NCBI GenBank assembly: GCA_025360235.1
Contig: JANYCO010000059.1
Location: forward strand, 1 to 15,064
DNA: 15,064 nt
DNA from: Cytophagales bacterium
Lineage (GTDB): Bacteria > Bacteroidota > Bacteroidia > Cytophagales > Cytophagaceae
Direction of reading: 5' to 3'
Shown here: positions 1-7,026 of the stretch, one piece after another
How the letters are laid out: each line of letters begins with the position of its first letter
Position numbering within the stretch: position 1 is the first letter of the stretch
Translations under genes and position numbers: made by a program
The notes under the pieces: model-generated
The model's input: only the letters and a program-made list of their open reading frames with translations
Database searches by the model: none
Told to the model about the DNA's origin: nothing

Positions 1-487
1 TACACCCGCTTCTTTTGCCCGTGCAGGTACATTGGGGTTACCTTTGATGGTTGCAGTAATTGGTGGGGAAACGCATCGCTTTCGTCCGTTGATAGATTTG
101 TATAAAGAAGCAGGAAGAAAAGCCGGGCATGCTCCCGAAAAATTAAACGTTGGATTGCATTCACTTGGTTATGTAGCGGAGACTTCGCAGCAAGCCATTG
201 ACGAATATTATCCTGGCTATAAAGAGACCTTTACAAGAATAGGAAAGGAGCGTGGCTGGCCACCGGTAACACAAAATCATTTTGATGCACAAAATGGTCC
301 AACAGGAGCTCTTCTGATAGGTAATCCGGAAGAAGTAGCTAAGAAAATTCTTCGTCACAGTGAAGCGCTTGGTGGCATCTCAAGATTTACGTTTCAGATG
401 GACAACGCGGGCCTGTCGCATGAAAAACTTATGAAATCGATCGAGTTGATTGGGAAACGCGTATCACCTTTGGTGAATAAATCTTAG
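1..487 (+). CDS. LLM-class flavin-dependent oxidoreductase, C-terminal part (5' cut by window edge)
   Basis: The reading frame is open from base 2 and ends at TAG 485-487, so the gene starts before the window. The visible part, about 161 residues, opens with TPASFARAGTLGLPL and continues through VAVIGGE. It later has NGPTGALLIGNPEEVAKKI and ends in a short segment carrying SRFTFQMDN. This layout, an arginine/glycine-rich turn, a substrate loop and then a 'G(T/N)PEEVAxKI' helix, is typical of luciferase-like (bacterial luciferase TIM-barrel) monooxygenases, and it resembles the Atu2307/SP_0267-type subgroup. Such enzymes use reduced flavin, usually FMN, to oxidise small molecules. The substrate cannot be told from sequence. 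The TTG at 32 is an internal codon, not the start. The gene converges on the adhesin gene, with a hairpin between them. Confidence 0.85.
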   Translation, partial: TPASFARAGTLGLPLMVAVIGGETHRFRPLIDLYKEAGRKAGHAPEKLNVGLHSLGYVAETSQQAIDEYYPGYKETFTRIGKERGWPPVTQNHFDAQNGPTGALLIGNPEEVAKKILRHSEALGGISRFTFQMDNAGLSHEKLMKSIELIGKRVSPLVNKS

Positions 488-504
488 GGGCCGCATAAAA
501 GCAA

Positions 505-528
505 GTGGCCTGTATTAGGACAGGCCAC
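505..528. terminator. Hairpin between convergent genes, probable bidirectional terminator
   Basis: GTGGCCTGT (505-513) and ACAGGCCAC (520-528) form a perfect 9-bp GC-rich stem with a 6-base loop. It lies 17 bases after the oxidoreductase stop and 35 bases before the adhesin stop on the other strand. No strong T-run follows on either side, so it may act with Rho or only as an mRNA 3'-end stabiliser. Confidence 0.6.
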
Positions 529-563
529 CGAGTAAAATCATACCCATAAAATAATCAGCGATC

Positions 564-3500
564 CTACTTCACCAACTGTATCCACCCCTTATAAACCTTA
601 GCCCCACAGCCCGACATCAGGTAATAATAATAAACACCATCTGAAAGATCGGCACCTTTCCAGGTATTGTCATAACTGCTGTTGTTGTATACGCGTTCTC
701 CCCAACGGTTGCTGATTTCAAGAGAAGTGTTTGGGAGTAGTGTCGTCACTAATCCTTCCCCTCTTATTTCGAGCGCGTCGTTTCTATTATCACCATTTGG
801 AGTAATTAAATTTGGAATGATCAACACTTGACTTGGTATAGCTATCAGAGTTATCGAATCTTTATTCGAAGTACAACCTGAATTCTGATGATCCATCACC
901 GTAAGGTAGTAGGTGGCTATGGTTTGCTGTGAATTTACAGTGATCGCACTAAACGTAACGCCAGGAGAAACAAAAGCAGGATCCGAACTTGTCCATTTAT
1001 AGGTATAATCTCCTGAGCCTCCGGAAATGGAGGAAGTAAGATAACGGTCCGTTCCCACGCATGTAGTATCGCTAGGGCCTTTCAGGTTGGCAACTAAAGT
1101 AGAAGTGCCTACAGTGATGGTTATATCATCAGAAAGTGGTCCACCACATCCGGTTACTGTCCATGTAAAAGTATTTACACCATTGCTTAATCCTGAAACT
1201 GTTGTGTTATACAACAAATCATCAGCAAAAATTCCTGATCCGGCACTTACTGTCCACTGCCCTGCTCCTACAGCAGGTGATATGGCTCCAAGTTTTATTG
1301 TAGTGATACAAACAGGTTTATCCACACCAGCATTTGGAGCTGAAATACTTGGTGAAATAGTTACCGCTTTTGAAATAGAAAGCGAACAACTTGCACTTAC
1401 TTCTGTTAGTTGAAGTGTTCCTCCGGAAGCACCTACATTCAGTGTTACGGAGTTGGCACTTTGTCCGGTGATGTTTAATGTGCCTGTGGTAGACCAGATA
1501 TAGGTATTCGTAGCAGATCTGTCTATTGTAGTGGCGTAGCTCACACCAGTTGTGTTAGCGCAAGTATCCCATGATTGTCCCGTGAGTGAAAATACAGGAG
1601 CCACTAAGGCATCTCGATGAATGGTAACTTGAGAAGAGGAAGCCGCACATGGGGCATTGGATATGGTCCAGTCCAAGACAAGATCTCCTGAAACTAAACC
1701 ACTCACCCCTGATGTAGGACTGGTATAGTTGGCAATAGTTCCGGTACCACTTACAACAGACCAAAGTCCTGTTCCCGAAGCAGGAGTATTAGCAGTCAAT
1801 GCAGTGGTAGTAACATTACATAAAGTTTGGGGGCTTCCCGCTACAGATGCAGTAGGTGGAGTTTTAGGAGTAACAGTCAGGCTCAGACAAGGGGAATTAC
1901 AGCTCAGCGAAGGTGATTCCCAACGTGCAAAATAAGTAGTAGTAATACTTGGAGCGGTTATGATAACATCCGCGCCAGTAGTATTGGTGCCCACTTGCGT
2001 ACCTCCGCAGGAGCCGGAGTACCAAACTAAATTTTCACCACTTCCACCAACAGTAGACAATGTGATGTTTGAAACCACTCCTGCACAGAATGTAGGATTA
2101 TCGACACTTATAGAAGTAGGGACAACAGCATCTGTACACAAAGGACAATTTTTAGAAGCGGTTACAGGTACACGTTCGCAATTGATTCCTTTGGTAATTT
2201 TCCAGTCGAAATAACCAGCAATAGCATCAGGACTGTAATAAAGACTATAAGTACTAGAGCTGTTGGCTACAAATTCAACTGCAGAACTATATGAAGTCGG
2301 GTAGTGATAAAGTTCCGGAGTAGGAGGATTTCCGCCAGACCCGGTTGTGTTCAAATATTTAGCGAATTGTGTAGAACCACTGTTTAATCTAATCTGATAA
2401 CCTGTTCCCTGTGGAATGGTAATTCCGACAGGAACTTTCATAGGAGGAGCAGGTGTTCCTTGTCCGTTACATGTGGCGGTATAACTGGAAGTACCTACTA
2501 TTGCACCTGTATTGTCATAGATAATAATATTGGCAACGTTATTATTTCCAGTTCCTGTAACATTAGGCGTAGGGCAATAATAATTATAAGGCAATAAAGT
2601 TATAGAATCCAATTTGAAAGTAGTTAGCGCATTAAAGACTAAAAGATTACCGGGGTCACCAGTTCCAGCACTCATGCTTGCTACATTTGAAAAACCATTT
2701 CCAACAGCCGGAGGTCCAACAGTCAAGGCAAAAGTAGAAGTATCTTCCACATAATAAATTTTAGTGGCTACCAATATAGGTGTAGTAAAATTATTTCCAG
2801 TACCTACCACATTAACAGGGTTTGTTGAGGTGGGATGATTCCACCATTTGTATTTTCCACTCCCGATTACAGATAAATTGGCCTTGCCTGTTCCGCCACT
2901 TGCTACAGGACAGAAGGTGGCATCCACAGGAATGGCGGCATTTGTAGAGATGTTCAGTTGACTGGATTGCAAACCACAAACAGGGTCTGTTACGGATACA
3001 GAATAAGTGCCAGGTAAAGTAAGAGAAAGTGTTTTGTTGGTTGCACCTGAGATTGGAGTTCCATTAAAAGACCACTGGTAGGTAACTCCAGGGCCTGTAT
3101 AGCCCGCGTCTAATGTGGCAGTGGTAGGATTACATAAGACTAAGTCTGGTCCTAAATTTATAGAATAAGAATTGGTGATTGTAATCATGTCGGTCTTTTT
3201 ACATGAGCCTGCAGAGTCAACGCAAACGGCATAAGTACCGAAAGTACTTACAGGAAAATTGTAAAAAGCATTTCCCATTCCACTGGTTTGTTGTACGCCA
3301 TCTTTGAACCAAGTATACGTAATATCGGCTCTGGCGGCAGTAGCAGCATTAAAGCCAGGATTAATATTGAATGGAACTGTTTTTCCGCAAATAGTAAAGT
3401 CAGCGCCTAAGTTTGGTACTGGTCCAGGTGTACCAAAATCACAACCAGGAGTGAACGTAATATCGTCTACCGCAAAGTCTACGGCAGTATTACAGCCCGT

Positions 3501-4097
3501 GATAGTGGTATTTTGAATACTTATGGTAGCAGTGGCCGGAGGAGTAAGTCCTGAATTCCATGTGGCCGTGTATTTTACCCAGTTCCCAACAGTAGGGCCA
3601 CTTCCCGAATTTCCATCCGCGGTAATTGTAACCCCAAGGGGAGTTCCGTTTATATCAAAACGAAGCGTGCCATAAGGAGCCTGTGCTTTTAAGCAAGTTG
3701 CCCAAATGGAGAAGTAGTAATTTGTATTTGGTGTAAGTGGGATACCCGATTGAGACCATAAGTTGACCCCCAACTGACAAATTCCATCCACCATAAGCAT
3801 ATTGTTGTCAGCAGAAGCAGAGTGATCGGGGAAAGTGGTAAATGCTCCGTTGAAATCCCATTGATTATCACCAGCATAAACATTGCCTGGAGACGACCAG
3901 CAAGACAAACCGCAAGGAGTATAATTGGTATAACCAGGATCGTGCGTCCAGCCCGTATATCCCTGCGAGAAGTCATAATTAGTTACCAGATTTATTCCGT
4001 TTGATAAAGTACTTGAACAAGCTTGTCCATTGGCAATCTTTATATTAAAGATGAAAGAAAGAAACGCAAAAACGGAGAAGTAATAAATGTGTTTCAT
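564..4097 (-). CDS. Large secreted adhesin-like protein with gliding-motility T9SS C-terminal domain
   Basis: The protein has 1177 residues. Residues 1-26 are a signal peptide: K2, a hydrophobic core, then ANGQA before C27. There is no clear lipobox. Residues about 30-218 look like a galactose-binding/carbohydrate-binding jelly-roll: NYDFSQGYTGW near the start and FAVDDITFTPGC at the end. The middle, about 225-1080, is a chain of Ig-like or PKD-like beta-sandwich modules rich in Gly, Ser, Thr and paired Cys, with recurring segments such as YTWFKDG, YQWSFNG and TTYFARWES. The last 85 or so residues (PNLITPNGDNRND, SNRWGERVYN, WKGADLSDGVYYY, KGWIQLVK) match the gliding motility-associated C-terminal domain, a type IX secretion signal. 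The expected fate is export by Sec, then T9SS, to the cell surface or medium. A role in adhesion or glycan binding is inferred. No enzymatic motif was seen. Several open frames on the opposite strand are shadows of this gene. Confidence 0.93.
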   Translation of the reverse strand: MKHIYYFSVFAFLSFIFNIKIANGQACSSTLSNGINLVTNYDFSQGYTGWTHDPGYTNYTPCGLSCWSSPGNVYAGDNQWDFNGAFTTFPDHSASADNNMLMVDGICQLGVNLWSQSGIPLTPNTNYYFSIWATCLKAQAPYGTLRFDINGTPLGVTITADGNSGSGPTVGNWVKYTATWNSGLTPPATATISIQNTTITGCNTAVDFAVDDITFTPGCDFGTPGPVPNLGADFTICGKTVPFNINPGFNAATAARADITYTWFKDGVQQTSGMGNAFYNFPVSTFGTYAVCVDSAGSCKKTDMITITNSYSINLGPDLVLCNPTTATLDAGYTGPGVTYQWSFNGTPISGATNKTLSLTLPGTYSVSVTDPVCGLQSSQLNISTNAAIPVDATFCPVASGGTGKANLSVIGSGKYKWWNHPTSTNPVNVVGTGNNFTTPILVATKIYYVEDTSTFALTVGPPAVGNGFSNVASMSAGTGDPGNLLVFNALTTFKLDSITLLPYNYYCPTPNVTGTGNNNVANIIIYDNTGAIVGTSSYTATCNGQGTPAPPMKVPVGITIPQGTGYQIRLNSGSTQFAKYLNTTGSGGNPPTPELYHYPTSYSSAVEFVANSSSTYSLYYSPDAIAGYFDWKITKGINCERVPVTASKNCPLCTDAVVPTSISVDNPTFCAGVVSNITLSTVGGSGENLVWYSGSCGGTQVGTNTTGADVIITAPSITTTYFARWESPSLSCNSPCLSLTVTPKTPPTASVAGSPQTLCNVTTTALTANTPASGTGLWSVVSGTGTIANYTSPTSGVSGLVSGDLVLDWTISNAPCAASSSQVTIHRDALVAPVFSLTGQSWDTCANTTGVSYATTIDRSATNTYIWSTTGTLNITGQSANSVTLNVGASGGTLQLTEVSASCSLSISKAVTISPSISAPNAGVDKPVCITTIKLGAISPAVGAGQWTVSAGSGIFADDLLYNTTVSGLSNGVNTFTWTVTGCGGPLSDDITITVGTSTLVANLKGPSDTTCVGTDRYLTSSISGGSGDYTYKWTSSDPAFVSPGVTFSAITVNSQQTIATYYLTVMDHQNSGCTSNKDSITLIAIPSQVLIIPNLITPNGDNRNDALEIRGEGLVTTLLPNTSLEISNRWGERVYNNSSYDNTWKGADLSDGVYYYYLMSGCGAKVYKGWIQLVK

Positions 4098-4114
4098 GTT
4101 ATTGAAATAGTGAT

Positions 4115-4143
4115 ATTAAATAGCGGATTATTTATCTTGTCAA
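4115..4143 (-). promoter_or_regulatory. Candidate promoter of the adhesin gene
   Basis: Read on the minus strand, TTGACA (4143-4138) is followed after 17 bases by TTTAAT (4120-4115), about 18 bases before the adhesin ATG at 4097. The TTG also suits the Bacteroidota -33 element, but the TAnnTTTG -7 box is not matched well. This is a tentative call. Confidence 0.3.
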
Positions 4144-4325
4144 ATACGTTTTTTGTGGATAATGGTTTCGTTTGGGTCGTAAAAAACACACAAAGACGGA
4201 TGAGGATTCTTAGCTAGAAGACAAAGCAGGAATAGATTATTATTTTACTAGGGTGGAATTGAAAAAAATATTTGCGCCAATCAAAAAAGCGTTGTTTCAG
4301 TATTAGCATATATTTGTTTTAGGGT

Positions 4326-4349
4326 CTGATAACCTGTTTAATTTATCAG
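4326..4349. terminator. Weak hairpin at the 3' end of the SUKH gene
   Basis: CTGATAA (4326-4332) pairs with TTATCAG (4343-4349) across a 10-base loop. The TGA stop of the SUKH-like gene (4348-4346 on the minus strand) lies inside the right arm. The stem is AT-rich and only 7 bp, so its terminator function is uncertain. The rest of 4098-4325 shows no gene. Confidence 0.3.
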
Positions 4350-4879
4350 GTAGTAATTCTTCCTTCTACCCATGGCTTAAAATCAGGAAATAATTTTTTG
4401 GCTTCTTCTACTATTTTCGCAGGGTCATGTTTGCCATCTATTCCACATGTATCTTTTATCCAAGTAAGAAGTTCATTATGAGTAGAAACGGCTTCTTCCT
4501 TTTCATCTGCATCTCTAATCCCCTCTATGCAATTATATATTTTGCCATAGAAGCACAGATTATATAGACTTATTCCAGAACTAATAATGCGCAAAAAATC
4601 GTCAAAATTTTTCGCAATTACTTCATATCCTCCTTCAGAATCAAGGTAGATAACGGGGTCTTGATCAGACATGGTACCAGAGGAATGCCAAAGCGAGATT
4701 ACACCACCAGCTCCGTCTTGAGCAAATTGATGCAAAAAGGTTTTATGATCTGAATTTTTTGTATTAAACCACGCATTGTAATCTTCATCAGATTCAGGAA
4801 CAACTTCAAGATCCATGTAACTCAGCCATGGACTTAATTCCAGAAAGGGTTCCAGATTTTTAGGCAAATTAGTTTTCAT
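4346..4879 (-). CDS. SUKH (SMI1/KNR4-like) family protein
   Basis: The protein has 177 residues and is cytoplasmic, with no signal peptide or membrane segment. The core matches the SUKH pattern: FAQDGAGGVISLWH at 52-65 (the aromatic-x-x-[DG]-G-x-G strand-turn), PVIYLDSEGG at 75-84, and IAKNFDDFLRIIS at 88-100 (the 'NFxDFL' helix). Residues 101-177 form an acidic, mainly helical tail with PAKIVEEAKKLFPDF. SUKH proteins often act as immunity proteins against contact-dependent or polymorphic toxins, and others are general scaffold-like proteins. No toxin gene lies next to this one, so an immunity role is only a possibility. The ATG at 4879 is the first start in a well-formed frame. A promoter candidate sits just upstream, and a very strong hairpin separates this gene from the upstream gene on the same strand, so it is probably transcribed alone. 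Confidence 0.65.
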   Translation of the reverse strand: MKTNLPKNLEPFLELSPWLSYMDLEVVPESDEDYNAWFNTKNSDHKTFLHQFAQDGAGGVISLWHSSGTMSDQDPVIYLDSEGGYEVIAKNFDDFLRIISSGISLYNLCFYGKIYNCIEGIRDADEKEEAVSTHNELLTWIKDTCGIDGKHDPAKIVEEAKKLFPDFKPWVEGRITT

Positions 4880-4893
4880 GTTTTACGGGATTA

Positions 4894-4923
4894 TTAATTT
4901 ATAGGACAGTTACGAAAATTCAA
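4894..4923 (-). promoter_or_regulatory. Candidate promoter of the SUKH gene
   Basis: On the minus strand TTG (4923-4921), a 19-base spacer and TAAATTAA (4901-4894) fit the Bacteroidota TTG-N19-TAnnTTTG arrangement with two mismatches in the -7 box. It would leave a leader of only about 10 bases before the ATG at 4879. Confidence 0.35.
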
Positions 4924-4949
4924 TAATTATGTTTCTACGTTTGGTGAAG

Positions 4950-5000
4950 CAATACTAAAAAGGCCTTGGTTGTAATACAACCAAGGCCTTTTTAGTATTG
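4950..5000. terminator. Very long perfect inverted repeat, strong terminator
   Basis: The 51 bases 4950-5000 are an exact inverted repeat: each 25-base arm contains ACTAAAAAGGCCTTGGTTG or its complement, around a single central base (4975). In RNA the last few pairs open to make a loop. The run of A on one side and T on the other gives an intrinsic-terminator shape in both directions. It lies downstream of the 5044-5520 gene and upstream of the SUKH promoter candidate, so it should insulate the two. Confidence 0.8.
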
Positions 5001-5005
5001 CAAAA

Positions 5006-5050
5006 GACGCATCATATAAGTAGAGACACATTATGATGTGTCTCTACTTA
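5006..5050. repeat. AGTAGAGAC-family palindromic repeat, copy 1, overlapping a stop codon
   Basis: AAGTAGAGACACAT (5018-5031) and ATGTGTCTCTACTT (5036-5049) form a perfect 14-bp stem with a 4-base loop, extended by a T-A pair (5017/5050). The TAG stop of the secreted protein gene (minus strand 5046-5044) lies in the arm. A partial extra arm, GACGCATCAT (5006-5015), can pair alternatively with 5033-5042 with one G-T wobble. A related copy is at 12741-12766. Confidence 0.75.
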
Positions 5051-5520
5051 ATCACCACATTATGTTTTTTACACATGTTAAGGATATCTGCTTTCCAGTT
5101 TTCAATAAGCATAGCTGCTGCTCGCAGATCTTTATTTGCTCTTTGAATTTCATCAGCATCTTGTTTTTTAATTGCATCCACAATGAAATTAAAGGCCTCG
5201 AGTTGGTCTTTTGCAGCTTCTACATATTCACCATGAACTTTTTTCAATTCACTGGTTTTTGGTTTTATAGCTTTCAGCTTAGCATTAAAAAGTTTATATT
5301 TAGGCAATACAACTTCTCTTATTTTTTTATCCATTGCGGCATCAGAAGTATAATTATCGCCGGAAACAGAAGAGTAGGCGTCTATGGCTTCAGACTCAAG
5401 GTTGGCCACTTTGGGTAATTCAACATTTATATAATTCAACAAATCGTCTTGAATCGGGTCAGCAGCAAAGTTCATAAATAGAACAGAGAAAACGAGGAGT
5501 AGGGAAAATTTTAATTTCAT
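5044..5520 (-). CDS. Small secreted alpha-helical protein of unknown function
   Basis: The protein has 158 residues. Residues 1-19 or so are a signal peptide: MKLKFSLLLVFSVLFMNFA, with cleavage likely near A19 or A20. The mature part, about 138 residues, is charged, rich in Lys, Ala, Glu and Asp, and reads as a bundle of amphipathic helices (for example VANLESEAIDAYSSV, EYVEAAKDQLEAFNFIVDA and ANKDLRAAAMLIENWKADI). A single Cys (C151) sits near the C-terminus. I do not recognise a family. The periplasm or outer face is the expected location. No lipobox was seen. It has its own promoter candidate and is followed by two strong hairpins, so it is probably monocistronic. An open frame on the opposite strand (5038-5418) is treated as a shadow. 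Confidence 0.75.
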   Translation of the reverse strand: MKLKFSLLLVFSVLFMNFAADPIQDDLLNYINVELPKVANLESEAIDAYSSVSGDNYTSDAAMDKKIREVVLPKYKLFNAKLKAIKPKTSELKKVHGEYVEAAKDQLEAFNFIVDAIKKQDADEIQRANKDLRAAAMLIENWKADILNMCKKHNVVIK

Positions 5521-5554
5521 GGGATAGATTGTTTAAGGTTTATTTATAAGTTTA

Positions 5555-5584
5555 TAAATTTAGTATTCTTTTATAAGGAAGCAA
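5555..5584 (-). promoter_or_regulatory. Promoter candidate for the small secreted protein
   Basis: On the minus strand TTG (5584-5582) is followed after exactly 19 bases by TAAATTTA (5562-5555), which matches TAnnTTTG at all but the last base. The spacing to the ATG at 5520 gives a leader of about 30 bases. Confidence 0.5.
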
Positions 5585-5624
5585 GCTTCTATCTTGTTTT
5601 ATTATTGAGGCTTTACTCTTTGGT

Positions 5625-6248
5625 TTAAGAAAGTTTACTTGCTATTAATAGGTTTAGTAGTTCCAGCCCTCTTCCAAATCCTTTTTCGTTGTTAGGAATA
5701 ACAATATCAGCTTCATGGCGAAACGGTTTTATATAATTTTGATAGGAAGGTTTGACATGATGTTTGTCTGTGTACAACACATGGTCCAGGTCATAACCAC
5801 GTTCTACCGCATCTCGTTTTATTCTCCTGTCCAGTTTGAGGGCTTTTTTTGTATGAATAAAAACGGACAAGTCTAATTGTTTAAAAATTTCTGCGTAATG
5901 GAAAATAAAAATTCCCTCTACCACCACAACCGGAGCAGGTTTAAACTCAAGCATTCTGGGGGATAATGCTGGGTTGTTAAACGTATATTCCAGTTTCCTT
6001 ACTGTTTCTCCCAACAGTATTTTTTTTAGATCACGTTCAAAAATTTCCAGATCAATTGCTGTTGGCAGGTCGAAGTTTGGAACACCTTTTTCGTCTACCG
6101 TTTGATATTGCTTTTCTTTATAATATTCATCCTGTGAGATCACACAAAGTTCTGCAGAAGAAAACTGCTCTTTTAATTTTGAAATAAAAAGAGTTTTCCC
6201 CGAACTACTTCCTCCGCAAATACCGATGAGATAGGGCTTCTTATTCAT
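5625..6248 (-). CDS. udk: Uridine kinase
   Basis: The product, 207 residues, phosphorylates uridine and cytidine to UMP and CMP in the pyrimidine salvage pathway, in the cytoplasm. The P-loop GGSSSGKT is at residues 12-19. SQDEYYKE at 38-45 is the catalytic-Asp segment. NFDLPTAID at 58-66 is the family's nucleoside-side motif (usually NFDHPxAFD). Hydrophobic VVVVEGIFIF at 107-116 is the Walker-B-like strand. RRIKRD at 141-146 is the Arg-rich lid. The length is normal for bacterial Udk. The ATG at 6248 lies 2 bases after the stop of rdgB, so the two genes are almost certainly co-transcribed; a shared nucleotide-metabolism theme fits. No clear terminator hairpin follows the gene at 5521-5624. 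Confidence 0.95.
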   Translation of the reverse strand: MNKKPYLIGICGGSSSGKTLFISKLKEQFSSAELCVISQDEYYKEKQYQTVDEKGVPNFDLPTAIDLEIFERDLKKILLGETVRKLEYTFNNPALSPRMLEFKPAPVVVVEGIFIFHYAEIFKQLDLSVFIHTKKALKLDRRIKRDAVERGYDLDHVLYTDKHHVKPSYQNYIKPFRHEADIVIPNNEKGFGRGLELLNLLIASKLS

Positions 6249-6250
6249 AG

Positions 6251-6826
6251 CTACAATTTAGTAAGATATTCCACCAATTTTCTTACAGCGGTTCCTCGAT
6301 GACTGATTTTATTTTTATCTTCTAGTGTCATTTCAGCAAAAGAATTATCAAAACCTTCCGGCTGGAAGATTGGATCATAACCAAATCCTTTTTCTCCTTG
6401 TCTTGTTTTTAGTATTTTCCCTTTTACTGTTCCTTCAAACTGGTGCATTTCACCATTTATAATTAAAGTAATACAGGTTCGGAAAAGAGCCGATCGGTCT
6501 TCTTTGCCTTCCATGTTTTTCAAAAGCAATACTATATTATTTTTGGTGTCACACGTTGGTCCGGCATACATCGCTGAATAAACCCCAGGGGCTCCGTTTA
6601 AAGCTGAAACTTCAAGTCCTGAGTCGTCTGAAAAACAGTTTACGCCATAATTTTCCCAAACATATTCTGCTTTCTGGAGGGAATTCCCTTCAATTGTATC
6701 TTTTGTTTCGGGTAATTCTTCATGACAACCAATCTCCTGAAGACTTTGGATTTCAAATTTTTTACCCAATATTGTTTTGATTTCCAGTATTTTACCTTTG
6801 TTGTTGGTAGCGAAGCAGAGGGTCAT
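6251..6826 (-). CDS. rdgB: RdgB/HAM1 family XTP/dITP pyrophosphatase
   Basis: The enzyme hydrolyses non-canonical purine nucleoside triphosphates (dITP, XTP, ITP) to monophosphates, keeping them out of DNA and RNA. The ATG at 6826 gives 191 residues starting MTLCFATNNKGK, the usual N-terminal strand and T-x-N-x-x-K motif. A longer frame opens with TTG at 6838 and adds four unneeded residues, so I chose the ATG. SDDSGLEV at 66-73 supplies the metal-binding acidic residues. GEKGFGYDPIF and SHRGTAVRKL are the late family motifs. In the conserved 'GAPGVYSARYAG' segment this protein has Met in place of Arg (SAMYAG, about residue 86), which a single-base change could produce. The gene is divergent from rpsP and directly followed by udk. 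Confidence 0.93.
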   Translation of the reverse strand: MTLCFATNNKGKILEIKTILGKKFEIQSLQEIGCHEELPETKDTIEGNSLQKAEYVWENYGVNCFSDDSGLEVSALNGAPGVYSAMYAGPTCDTKNNIVLLLKNMEGKEDRSALFRTCITLIINGEMHQFEGTVKGKILKTRQGEKGFGYDPIFQPEGFDNSFAEMTLEDKNKISHRGTAVRKLVEYLTKL

Positions 6827-6840
6827 GACTAAGTTCAATG

Positions 6841-6940
6841 TTTAGAGTTCAAAGTTTAAAGCGTAGCATAAGTATTTATATATTAGAATATTATATTAAT
6901 AATACACCATTTTCTATACTTTATGCTTTGAACTTTAAAC
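6841..6940. repeat. Imperfect inverted repeat of TTTAAAGTTCAAAG type between rdgB and rpsP
   Basis: TTTAGAGTTCAAAG (6841-6854) is matched, with one mismatch, by the complement of CTTTGAACTTTAAA (6926-6939). Beyond it GCATAAGTAT (6866-6875) is nearly matched by the complement of ATACTTTATGC (6916-6926). Together they would make a long interrupted AT-rich stem in the divergent intergenic region. A degenerate relative lies at 9381-9403. Confidence 0.5.
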
Positions 6941-6947
6941 CTCTCCA

Positions 6948-6977
6948 TTGCGAATTAACCAAAAATCCTTACCTTTG
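6948..6977 (+). promoter_or_regulatory. Bacteroidota-type promoter of rpsP-rimM
   Basis: TTG (6948-6950), a 19-base spacer and TACCTTTG (6970-6977) match the Bacteroidota consensus TTG-N19-TAnnTTTG completely. Transcription would start near 6982, leaving a leader of about 45 bases before the rpsP ATG. This is the best promoter in the window. Confidence 0.75.
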
Positions 6978-6993
6978 CCAACTATTTACAAAA

Positions 6994-7010
6994 GATGGAC
7001 GGGTTCCATC
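6994..7010 (+). promoter_or_regulatory. Small hairpin in the rpsP leader
   Basis: GATGGA (6994-6999) pairs with TCCATC (7005-7010) around the loop CGGGT. It lies inside the predicted leader, about 16 bases before the ATG. Ribosomal-protein genes are often controlled by leader structures, but I know of no S16-leader family that this matches, so function is open. Confidence 0.35.
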
Positions 7011-7026
7011 GCTTAAAAAAACATAT

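Noticed and set aside
1087..2214. Several open frames on the plus strand inside the adhesin gene
   Set aside because: They lie opposite a well-supported 1177-residue protein, have no recognisable motifs, and arise from its Thr/Ser/Gly-rich codons.
4950..5050. CRISPR array or insertion-sequence end
   Set aside because: There are two different hairpins, not regularly spaced direct repeats, and no transposase or target duplication is visible.
5038..5418. Open frame of 126 codons on the plus strand opposite the small secreted protein
   Set aside because: The minus-strand frame has a signal peptide, helical composition and a promoter candidate. The plus frame is Phe/Cys/Ile-rich, typical of an antisense shadow.
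6838..7026. In-frame N-terminal extension of bS16 by 63 codons
   Set aside because: The bS16 signature begins exactly at the ATG at 7027. The upstream codons cover a perfect promoter and AT-rich repeats and have no protein-like character.
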